This document shows positions 1-5,143 of a DNA stretch of 5,165 nt, piece by piece; the stretch's first letter is position 1, and every line of letters begins with the position of its first letter. The notes below the pieces were generated by a model, which was not told where the DNA came from, made no database searches, and worked only from the letters and a program-made list of their open reading frames with translations. The DNA lies in assembly GCA_002438545.1 (NCBI GenBank), contig DJPK01000026.1, positions 1-5,165 on the forward strand, in the 5' to 3' direction. This DNA comes from Caryophanales bacterium UBA6414 (GTDB taxonomy: Bacteria; Bacillota_I; Bacilli_A; RF39; UBA660). Both the position numbers and the translations under genes were made by a program.

Positions 1-131
1 CTTCAAAAAATCAATTGGGTATTGTAAAGAAAATTAAAACATTTATTGAATACTTAGATAATAATAAAGAGTTTACTACTACTTATGTTAGTGTAGGAGA
101 CAAAATAGCGATATCTAAGAAAAATAGCTAA
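1..131 (+). CDS. trmR: C-terminal end of a SAM-dependent O-methyltransferase, probably tRNA 5-hydroxyuridine methyltransferase TrmR (partial)
   Basis: Only the last 42 codons are in the window; the first complete codon is at 3 and the TAA stop is at 129-131. The other two forward frames are closed by stops within the first 40 bases. The visible tail ends in VSVGDKIAISKKN, which resembles the last beta strand of the COG4122-type O-methyltransferase family (usual form: LPxGDGLAIS followed by basic residues). In B. subtilis the family member YrrM/TrmR lies directly upstream of yrrN-yrrO and methylates 5-hydroxyuridine at tRNA position 34 to 5-methoxyuridine. The downstream TrhP1/TrhP2 pair supports the same assignment here. 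The SAM-binding and metal-binding residues lie outside the window, so the call rests on the tail plus synteny. Another O-methyltransferase of the same fold cannot be excluded. Confidence 0.72.
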   Translation, partial: SKNQLGIVKKIKTFIEYLDNNKEFTTTYVSVGDKIAISKKNS

Positions 132-159
132 AAGATATTAAAAGTATCTTTTAATTTTT
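129..159 (+). terminator. Weak A/U-rich hairpin overlapping the trmR stop codon
   Basis: TAAAAGATA (129-137) and TATCTTTTA (145-153) form a perfect 9-bp stem with a 7-nt loop, followed by A and then five T (155-159). The geometry is that of an intrinsic terminator, but the stem has a single G-C pair and the T tract is interrupted by A. Termination is therefore probably partial, and readthrough from trmR into the downstream genes is likely. Confidence 0.45.
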
Positions 160-177
160 AGTTATATATGTTAAAAT
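149..177 (+). promoter_or_regulatory. Probable extended -10 promoter for the HExxH gene and trhP1-trhP2
   Basis: TAAAAT (172-177) matches the TATAAT consensus at 5 of 6 positions. It is preceded by TG at 169-170 in the TGn extended -10 position. A -35 element at the expected distance is poor (TTTTAA, 149-154, 17-bp spacer), as is usual when an extended -10 is present. The predicted start near 184 falls on the Shine-Dalgarno sequence GGAAAG (183-188), so a transcript from here would have a leader of only about 14 nt before the ATG at 198. No other promoter is visible before trhP1 or trhP2. Confidence 0.5.
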
Positions 178-197
178 AGCGTGGAAAGAAGAATAGT

Positions 198-1001
198 ATG
201 AAAGTTAAATATAAAGATATTACTAAATATAATGTCGTTAAATTGAAAATCGATAGTATTAAGTCTAGAGTTAATAATCCATTTGCAAGAGTTGAGAAAG
301 TATTAAGTTATCTTGGCGATGAAGAGAAAGAAAATTATCAAATATATACTAAAACATTAAATATTTATTTAAGTAAAGATAGTGAGTTTGATAATAATGG
401 ATTATATACAAGCAACAATATGATATTATTAAATAATGAGAATATATTTGATACATTAACTCATGAATTATTTCATTTATCTAGTCAGAATGGGTTAGCT
501 AATAAGGATGAAAATGATTATTTTGATGAAGCTACAACAGAATACTTTACGATGATTACATCAGATAATAAAGATAATTTTAATGATTATTGTTATATTG
601 GGTTAATAGTTATATCTTCTTTAGTTAATATGTTAGGAATAGAACATTTTAAATATTATTTTAAGGGAGATAGAGAAGGATTTATAAATAGTTATGGTGA
701 TTATACAGATAATATTAGTAAGATAATGGAACTAGTTAATGAATTATTAGTGTATGCTTATGATAAAGAAGATGAAGCATTAGTAATTATGAGTAAGATG
801 AAAGAGTTAACACTTGGTATTATTGATGAATTATTATATATAGCTAGTAGTTTATTAGATAGTAATAAATATATAGAATACATTAATTATTTAGTTAAAA
901 TGTTTAGTAAGGATAATACCGAGATTAGTGATTTTATATATAGAGATTACTTTGTTAATTATATTAAAGATAATGGTAATAAACATTTAGTTAGGAGGTA
1001 G
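198..1001 (+). CDS. Putative zinc metallopeptidase-like protein with HExxH motif, function unknown
   Basis: A 267-residue protein that I do not recognise as a named family. THELFHLSS contains HELFH at residues 89-93, the HExxH signature in which two His bind zinc and Glu is the general base. FDEATTEYF follows, with E111 (17 residues after H93) or E115 placed like the third zinc ligand of gluzincins. The segment between about 45 and 85 looks like the beta-strand edge that usually precedes the active-site helix. No signal peptide or clear membrane span is visible (132-147 is only moderately hydrophobic), so a cytosolic protein is likely. The C-terminal half is mostly predicted helix, rich in Asp, Asn, Tyr, Ile and Lys, with no further motif. 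The start at 198 has GGAAAG at 183-188 with 9-nt spacing. trhP1 begins 6 nt after the stop and its RBS lies inside this gene, so the two are probably co-transcribed. Peptidase activity is inferred from the motif only. Confidence 0.65.
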   Translation: MKVKYKDITKYNVVKLKIDSIKSRVNNPFARVEKVLSYLGDEEKENYQIYTKTLNIYLSKDSEFDNNGLYTSNNMILLNNENIFDTLTHELFHLSSQNGLANKDENDYFDEATTEYFTMITSDNKDNFNDYCYIGLIVISSLVNMLGIEHFKYYFKGDREGFINSYGDYTDNISKIMELVNELLVYAYDKEDEALVIMSKMKELTLGIIDELLYIASSLLDSNKYIEYINYLVKMFSKDNTEISDFIYRDYFVNYIKDNGNKHLVRR

Positions 1002-1007
1002 ATAGAT

Positions 1008-1847
1008 ATGGGTAAGTTAATAGTTATACCAAGTAGTTTAGATGAATTAGAAGAATTATCTAAATTAGAAGTAGATGGTTTTATTATAGGGATAGATAAC
1101 TATTCAATAGAACTTCCTTTTTATGTAAGCTTAGAGGACGCTATTAAAGTAATAAATAAGTATTCTAATAAAGAGATTATTATATCTTTAAATAAGATTA
1201 TGCATAATAGTGATTTAGATTTACTTAAAGAGATATTATTTAAATTAAGTGATATTGGTAATGTTAAAGTAATGTTTTATGATATGAGTGTTTATAAGAT
1301 AGTTAGAGATAATAATTTAAATATAGAGTTAATAGTTAGTCAAGAACATTTGAATACTTCAATTAATTCTAATAAGTTTTATGAGAAGTTGGGTATTAAG
1401 TATTCATATATATCATCAGATATTACTAAAGATGAATTATTAGATATTAAAAAAAATACTAATTTAAAAATATTATTTAATGTATATGGATATATACCAA
1501 TATTTAATTCGAGAAGAAGTTTAGTTACTAATTATTTATATTATATTAATACGTCTAAAGAAGATAAGATATATTATATAGAACAAGATGATATTAAACA
1601 TCCTATTGTAGAGAGTAAATTAGGTAGTACTATTTATACGAAAGAACCTATTAATTTAATTAATAGAATTAAAGAGATAGATATAATAGATTATTATATA
1701 TTAAATAGTTTTAATATTGATCATGATAAGTTTATTAAAGATATAGAGAGATTTATAAATAAAGAATATAGTGATAAAGAATATTATGTAGGATTCTTTG
1801 ATACTAAGACTATATATAAAGTAAAGAATAAAGAAGGTGATATATAA
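1008..1847 (+). CDS. trhP1: TrhP1-like tRNA uridine-34 hydroxylation protein, U32 family without cysteines (YrrN-like)
   Basis: This is a 279-residue relative of the peptidase U32 family, whose members act in tRNA/rRNA hydroxylation rather than proteolysis. Visible landmarks are the N-terminal beta-alpha repeats of the barrel (IVIPSS, then FIIGIDNYSIELPF at about 25-38), a MHN element (65-67; the equivalent of NILFHNED in the neighbour TrhP2), and GYIPIFNSRRSLVTNYL (161-177). That last motif is typical of the YrrN branch and replaces the cysteine-rich U32 signature. The C-terminus ends GFFDTKTIYKVK, also characteristic. The protein contains no cysteine, so it cannot bind the Fe-S cluster expected in the partner. 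In B. subtilis YrrN/TrhP1 and YrrO/TrhP2 participate in prephenate-dependent formation of 5-hydroxyuridine at the tRNA wobble position. The start has AGGAGGT at 993-999 with 8-nt spacing. The stop overlaps the trhP2 start, implying translational coupling and stoichiometric synthesis. The length is slightly shorter than the B. subtilis protein (about 310). Confidence 0.82.
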   Translation: MGKLIVIPSSLDELEELSKLEVDGFIIGIDNYSIELPFYVSLEDAIKVINKYSNKEIIISLNKIMHNSDLDLLKEILFKLSDIGNVKVMFYDMSVYKIVRDNNLNIELIVSQEHLNTSINSNKFYEKLGIKYSYISSDITKDELLDIKKNTNLKILFNVYGYIPIFNSRRSLVTNYLYYINTSKEDKIYYIEQDDIKHPIVESKLGSTIYTKEPINLINRIKEIDIIDYYILNSFNIDHDKFIKDIERFINKEYSDKEYYVGFFDTKTIYKVKNKEGDI

Positions 1848-3058
1848 TGAAGAAGGTAGAATTATTATCTCCGGCTGGAAATATGGAAAGATTAAAGATT
1901 GCTTTATTATATGGTGCGGATGCAGTATATATTGGGGGAAGAGATTATAGCCTTAGAGCTAATGCGAAAAACTTTAGTGTTGAAGAGATAGAAGAAGCTT
2001 GTAAGTTTGCTCATGCATTAAATAAGAAGGTATATGTGACAGTTAATATTTTGTTTCATAATGAAGATATCGTTGGTTTAAAAGAATATTTAATTAAGTT
2101 AGCAAATATTGGAGTAGATGCTATTATTGTCGCAGATCCGGTAGTTATTGATATAGTTAGAGAGAATAATATTGAGTTAAGTATTCATATATCAACACAG
2201 GCATCGACTGCTAATATAGAGAGTATTAATTTTTATAAAGAACTTGGTGTTGAGAGAGTAGTACTTGCTAGAGAGTGTTCTCGTGATGAGATTAAAGAGA
2301 TTATTGATAAGACTGGGATGGAAGTAGAATGTTTTATTCATGGAGCAATGTGTGCAGCTTATTCTGGAAGATGTGTGTTATCTAACTATTTTACTAATAG
2401 AGATGCTAATAGAGGGGGATGTAGTCAAGTATGTCGTTGGAACTTTAATTTATTAAATGAAAATAAAGAAAAAGTTAGTATTGATCCAGAGTTTACGATG
2501 TGCTCTAAAGATTTAGCAATGATTAGTAAGTTAGATGATATGATTGATATAGGAATTAGTTCATTAAAAGTAGAAGGAAGGATGCGTAGTATTTATTATA
2601 TAGCAACCGTTATTAATACTTATAGGAGTGCTATTGATGAGTATTATAGTAATAAACTAGATAGTAAGAGAATAGCATATTATAGTAAAGTTTTAAATAG
2701 AGTAGCTAATAGAGATAATACTATTCAGTTTTATGATAAATTACCTACTAAAGATGAACAATATTTCTTAGGAAGAGAAGAAGTATCTAATCAAGACTTT
2801 TTAGGAATAGTTGAAGATTATGATGAAGATAAGCAAGAAATAACTTTAATACAAAAGAATTATTTTAAACAAGGAGATATGGTAGAATTTTTTGGACCTA
2901 ATATAGAGACATTTACATATATTATTCCTGAGATATATGATGAAGAAAATAATTTATTAGATGTAGCAAGACATCCGGAACAAGTTATTAAATTTAAGTT
3001 AAATAAGAAAGTATATGTTTATGATATGATGAGGATAAAAGTACTTGACAAAGAATAA
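1847..3058 (+). CDS. trhP2: TrhP2-like prephenate-dependent tRNA uridine(34) hydroxylase, U32 family (YrrO-like)
   Basis: A 403-residue U32-family protein. The N-terminus KVELLSPAGNMERLKIAL followed by YGADAVYIGG is the family's standard opening. Residues 161-179 fit the PROSITE U32 pattern E-x-F-x2-G-[SA]-[LIVM]-C-x4-G-x-C-x-[LIVM]-S exactly, with cysteines C169 and C176. C192 and C196 follow (GGCSQVCRW), and C219 lies just before the KDL motif. Three of these plus a fourth are expected to bind an iron-sulfur cluster. SLKVEGRMRS (239-248) is the conserved C-terminal barrel motif. Residues from about 316 form the U32 C-terminal domain (GIVEDYD, then QKNYFKQGDMVEFFGP). By homology it hydroxylates U34 of tRNA to ho5U, the precursor of mo5U made by TrmR, in the cytosol together with TrhP1. 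The start ATG overlaps the trhP1 stop by one base (TAATG), with AAGGTG at 1834-1839 as RBS. A greA promoter overlaps the last codons. The rRNA-modifying RlhA branch is an alternative, but pairing with TrhP1 favours TrhP2. Confidence 0.88.
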   Translation: MKKVELLSPAGNMERLKIALLYGADAVYIGGRDYSLRANAKNFSVEEIEEACKFAHALNKKVYVTVNILFHNEDIVGLKEYLIKLANIGVDAIIVADPVVIDIVRENNIELSIHISTQASTANIESINFYKELGVERVVLARECSRDEIKEIIDKTGMEVECFIHGAMCAAYSGRCVLSNYFTNRDANRGGCSQVCRWNFNLLNENKEKVSIDPEFTMCSKDLAMISKLDDMIDIGISSLKVEGRMRSIYYIATVINTYRSAIDEYYSNKLDSKRIAYYSKVLNRVANRDNTIQFYDKLPTKDEQYFLGREEVSNQDFLGIVEDYDEDKQEITLIQKNYFKQGDMVEFFGPNIETFTYIIPEIYDEENNLLDVARHPEQVIKFKLNKKVYVYDMMRIKVLDKE

Positions 3059-3073
3059 AAAACATAGTACAAT
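3045..3073 (+). promoter_or_regulatory. Sigma-A-type promoter for greA-tig
   Basis: A perfect -35 TTGACA (3045-3050), a 17-bp spacer and -10 TACAAT (3068-3073, 5 of 6) make this one of the two best promoters in the window. The -35 lies within the last codons of trhP2 and the -10 lies in the trhP2-greA gap. The predicted start of transcription is near 3080, about 20 nt ahead of the greA start codon. This lets greA-tig be expressed independently of the tRNA-modification genes; no terminator hairpin is visible between trhP2 and greA, so readthrough may add to it. Confidence 0.85.
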
Positions 3074-3100
3074 TTTGAAATGTTAAGAGGTGGAAAGAAA

Positions 3101-3568
3101 ATGGCAGATAAAGTATATTTAACTGATGAAGGTTTTTTAGAAGTAGAAGAAGAATTAAACTATTTAAAGAATACTAAAAGACCAGAAGTAATTAAAGCAT
3201 TAAAAGAAGCAAGAGCACTTGGAGATTTATCTGAGAATGCGGATTATGATGCTGCTAGAAGTGAACAAGCTCAAGTAGAAGGTAGAATATTAGAGTTAGA
3301 GAAACTTATGGAAAGAGCAACTATTATTGAGAAAGTAGATACAGATTGTGTTGGATTAGGTACAACTGTTAAAATAAAATATGTTGATGATGACGATGAT
3401 ATCGAGGAATATAAAATAGTAGGATCTAAAGAAGCAGATCCATCTAATGATAAGATATCTAATGAATCACCACTTGCAAAGGCAATTATGGGTGCTAAAG
3501 TTGGAGAAACAAGAGCAGTAGAAAGCCCAAATGGTAAATACAATGTAGAAATACTTGATATAAAATAG
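3101..3568 (+). CDS. greA: Transcription elongation factor GreA
   Basis: A 155-residue protein with the full GreA layout. GreA inserts its coiled coil into the RNA polymerase secondary channel and stimulates cleavage of backtracked RNA. The N-terminal antiparallel coiled coil spans about 10-75, with the tip motif GDLSENADYDAAR at 41-53, where D42 and E45 are the conserved acidic residues that hold the catalytic Mg. The C-terminal FKBP-like domain includes YKIVGSKEAD and SNESPLAKAIMGAKVGE (120-136). A run of five Asp at 96-100 sits in a loop of this domain. The usual length is about 158. I start the gene at 3101 (MADKVYLT), with AAGAGGTGG at 3085-3093 and 7-nt spacing. The in-frame ATG at 3080 would encode seven extra residues through the RBS itself and coincides with the predicted transcription start. 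tig follows after 12 nt, so the two form an operon. The udk gene found before greA in B. subtilis is absent here. Confidence 0.97.
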   Translation: MADKVYLTDEGFLEVEEELNYLKNTKRPEVIKALKEARALGDLSENADYDAARSEQAQVEGRILELEKLMERATIIEKVDTDCVGLGTTVKIKYVDDDDDIEEYKIVGSKEADPSNDKISNESPLAKAIMGAKVGETRAVESPNGKYNVEILDIK

Positions 3569-3580
3569 GAGGTATTATAA

Positions 3581-4822
3581 ATGAAAGAAGAAGTTGTAAT
3601 TAAAGTAGAAGGAAAAGAATGGAAGGACTTAGTTGATGCGTCATTTGAAACAGTTATCAAAGATGTAAAAATTGATGGTTTTAGAAAAGGTAAAGCACCT
3701 AGAAATGTTTATGAAAAGAAATATGGTAAACAAGAATTAATATATAGTGCTGCTGATAAAGCTATTCAAGATAAATATAAAGATGTAGTATTAGAAGGTA
3801 AGATTGTTCCAATTCTTGAACCTAAAATTGAAGTAGTTAAGATGGATGAAGAATCATTTGAAGCTAAAATGATACTTATTACTGAACCTACTGTTAAATT
3901 AGGTAATTACAAAGGATTGAATGTTAAGAAAGAAGAAGCAACTGTAAGTGATGAAGAAGTACAAAATCATATTAATTCATTATTACAAGAGTATGCTGAA
4001 TTAGCTGTTAAAGATGGTAAAGTTGAAGATGGCGATGTTGCTATTATTGACTTTGAAGGATTTAAAGATGGTGTAGCTTTTGCTGGTGGAAAAGCAGAAA
4101 ACTATTCATTAACTATTGGTAGTCATTCATTTATTCCAGGATTTGAAGAAGGAATAGTTGGAATGAGTAAAGGTGAAGAAAAAGATCTAGAATTAACATT
4201 CCCTGAAGATTATATGTCTGAAGAATTAAAAGGACAAAAAGTAGTATTTAAAGTTAAAGTGAATGAAATTAAATCAAGAATAGTTCCTGAATTAGATGAA
4301 GAATTCTTTGCTGACTTAGGAATGGATAATATTAAGACTAAAGAAGATTTAGAGAAATCTATTAAAGAAGAAATATTAGCAGAAAAAAATCATGAATTAG
4401 GACATAAGTTTGAAGATGATTTATTAGATAAAGCATCTGAAAATATGGAAGTATCTTTTGCTGATGAATTAGTAGAAGATGAAAAAGAAGCAATGTATCA
4501 AGATTTAGTTAGACGTATGAGTATGCAAGGTATTACTGAAGAATTATATTTAAAATATACTAACACAACTAAAGAAGATATAATGGCTAAAATGACTGAA
4601 GAAGCTACTAAGAGACTTAAATATCGTTATTTATTAATGGCTTTAATTAAAGAAGAAAAATTAGAAATAACTGATAAAGAATTAGATGAAAAAGTAGAAG
4701 AATTAGCTAAACATTATAATATGACTGGAGAAGAAGTTAAGAAAGAATTAGGTAATGTTGAATACTTACGTAATGATATGTTATTCCAAAAAGCTATTGA
4801 TTTATTAAAGGAAAATAATTAA
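3581..4822 (+). CDS. tig: Trigger factor, ribosome-associated peptidyl-prolyl isomerase and chaperone
   Basis: A 413-residue trigger factor with all three domains. The ribosome-binding domain (about 1-108) carries the signature GFRKGKAPR at 33-41, the loop that docks on ribosomal protein L23 beside the exit tunnel. The FKBP-type PPIase domain spans about 150-231 (GDVAIIDFEGF at 151-161, then HSFIPGFEEGIVG at 182-194 and FPEDY at 207-211). The C-terminal helical chaperone domain (about 235-413) is rich in Lys and Glu, as is usual. It binds emerging nascent chains in the cytosol before DnaK/GroEL. The length is near the lower end of the normal 410-450, the shortfall being at the N-terminus, where the first strand is short; the start is fixed by AGGAGGT at 3567-3573 with 7-nt spacing, overlapping the greA stop. 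The gene ends in its own terminator. In many Firmicutes clpX or lon follows; here a structured leader and an unidentified gene follow instead. Confidence 0.97.
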   Translation: MKEEVVIKVEGKEWKDLVDASFETVIKDVKIDGFRKGKAPRNVYEKKYGKQELIYSAADKAIQDKYKDVVLEGKIVPILEPKIEVVKMDEESFEAKMILITEPTVKLGNYKGLNVKKEEATVSDEEVQNHINSLLQEYAELAVKDGKVEDGDVAIIDFEGFKDGVAFAGGKAENYSLTIGSHSFIPGFEEGIVGMSKGEEKDLELTFPEDYMSEELKGQKVVFKVKVNEIKSRIVPELDEEFFADLGMDNIKTKEDLEKSIKEEILAEKNHELGHKFEDDLLDKASENMEVSFADELVEDEKEAMYQDLVRRMSMQGITEELYLKYTNTTKEDIMAKMTEEATKRLKYRYLLMALIKEEKLEITDKELDEKVEELAKHYNMTGEEVKKELGNVEYLRNDMLFQKAIDLLKENN

Positions 4823-4846
4823 CACTTAGAAATAAGTGTTTTTTAT
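4821..4846 (+). terminator. Intrinsic terminator of the greA-tig operon
   Basis: AACACTTA (4821-4828) and TAAGTGTT (4833-4840) form a perfect 8-bp stem closed by a GAAA tetraloop, followed directly by T (4841-4844), giving six consecutive T counting the stem end. It starts within the tig stop codon. It separates tig from the promoter that begins 13 bases further on. Confidence 0.9.
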
Positions 4847-4858
4847 TATTAAAATATC

Positions 4859-4887
4859 TTGAATATAATTATTATTTGTTATATAAT
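4859..4887 (+). promoter_or_regulatory. Strong sigma-A-type promoter for the structured leader and downstream gene
   Basis: -35 TTGAAT (4859-4864, 4 of 6), an exact 17-bp spacer and a perfect -10 TATAAT (4882-4887), with an A/T-rich spacer and upstream region. The predicted start is near 4894-4897. The resulting transcript reaches a strong terminator at 5120, about 225 nt downstream, before the next start codon at 5144. Confidence 0.8.
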
Positions 4888-4941
4888 TTATTTATAGTAA
4901 GAAAATAAACAAACAAAGCATTTCTTCCTAAGTAAAAACTA

Positions 4942-4961
4942 TGGCAAACAAACGTTTGCCA
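4942..4961 (+). repeat. Perfect inverted repeat (hairpin P3) just upstream of the uORF RBS
   Basis: TGGCAAAC (4942-4949) and GTTTGCCA (4954-4961) pair over 8 bp around the loop AAAC. The inner CAAACGTTTG (4949-4958) is also a 10-bp DNA palindrome, so a protein operator of LacI-type symmetry is an alternative to an RNA hairpin. The hairpin ends 2 bases before the AAAGGAG ribosome binding site. Confidence 0.75.
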
Positions 4962-4978
4962 GAAAGGAGTTAAAAATT

Positions 4979-5098
4979 ATGATAAAAAGCTATAATAATG
5001 TGTTAACTCTAAGTTTACTTGGGGGAAGGGCAAATAATAACGTTTGTTTGCTAAATAAAAAGAAAGATAACTACGATATAGAGAGTTTAAGAGATTAG
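4979..5098 (+). CDS. Putative 39-residue leader peptide (uORF)
   Basis: An ATG-to-TAG ORF of 39 codons beginning MIKSYNNVLTLSLLGGRANN and ending NYDIESLRD. It has a good Shine-Dalgarno sequence, AAAGGAG (4963-4969), 9 nt ahead of the ATG. I recognise no family. The peptide is basic to neutral, without a membrane span or signal peptide, so a type I toxin is unlikely. Its codons 13-17 include GGG, GGA, AGG and GCA, unlike the A/T-ending codons of neighbouring genes, because they overlap the G-run used in helix P2. The RBS can be masked by P4. The stop codon lies within the loop of the terminator at 5069-5120, so a ribosome finishing this ORF would cover the terminator stem. This is the geometry of a translated attenuator. 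It could also be a chance ORF within a structured RNA. Confidence 0.45.
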   Translation: MIKSYNNVLTLSLLGGRANNNVCLLNKKKDNYDIESLRD

Positions 5099-5120
5099 AC
5101 TCTTTTTATCGTAGTTTTTT
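5069..5120 (+). terminator. Strong intrinsic terminator / attenuator between leader and next gene
   Basis: AACTACGATA (5069-5078) pairs perfectly with TATCGTAGTT (5107-5116). After a single T/T mismatch the stem continues with seven pairs (5080-5086 with 5099-5105, one G-U). The loop is 12 nt and six T follow (5115-5120). It lies inside the 3' end of the 39-codon ORF and 23 bases ahead of the next start codon, as expected for a regulatory attenuator; it would equally end an independent small RNA. Confidence 0.88.
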
Positions 5121-5143
5121 ATTGAAAGAAAGGATGTATGTTT

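Larger units (their letters stand above)
4894..5120 (+). ncRNA. Structured 5' leader or small RNA, unclassified (three-way junction plus terminator)
   Basis: A promoter-driven RNA of about 225 nt with nested complementarity. P1 is CAAACAAA (4910-4917) with TTTGTTTG (5043-5050), or the 9-bp register 4906-4914/5042-5050. P2 is CTTCC (4924-4928) with GGAAG (5024-5028) plus AAGTAAA (4930-4936) with TTTACTT (5014-5020). P3 is the hairpin 4942-4961. P4 is GGAGTTAA (4966-4973) with TTAACTCT (5003-5010). These are mutually compatible: P2 closes a three-way junction with P3 and P4, with linkers of 5, 4 and 3 nt. A terminator at 5069-5120 follows. The G-run GGGGGAAGGG (5021-5030) stands out in this AT-rich genome. 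The layout is that of a leader with aptamer and terminator, or an attenuator using the ORF at 4979-5098. I see no T-box, purine, TPP, FMN or SAM consensus. No folding energy was computed, so the pairings are by eye. Confidence 0.6.

Noticed and set aside
3080..3100. Upstream in-frame ATG as greA start
   Set aside because: It has no RBS, coincides with the predicted transcription start, and its codons contain the RBS of the ATG at 3101.
3271..3660. 129-codon open frame on the - strand
   Set aside because: It lies opposite greA and the start of tig, has a low-complexity Ser/Thr/Ile translation typical of an antisense shadow, and has no RBS or family resemblance.
4966..5010. CIRCE heat-shock operator (GAGTTAA ... 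TTAACTC)
   Set aside because: CIRCE is TTAGCACTC-N9-GAGTGCTAA; here the arms have the opposite order, a different sequence and a spacer of about 29 nt.
4979..5098. tmRNA-like tag region (ANNNVCLLNKKK)
   Set aside because: No ALAA-type tag ending, no tRNA-like acceptor or T-loop sequence and no CCA-side pairing with a 5' end.
4979..5098. Type I toxin peptide
   Set aside because: The peptide lacks a hydrophobic transmembrane stretch and ends in a charged tail.
4894..5120. T-box or known riboswitch
   Set aside because: No AGGGTGG/ACCGCG T-box element and no recognisable TPP, FMN, SAM, purine, lysine or ydaO core; a covariance search could still change this.
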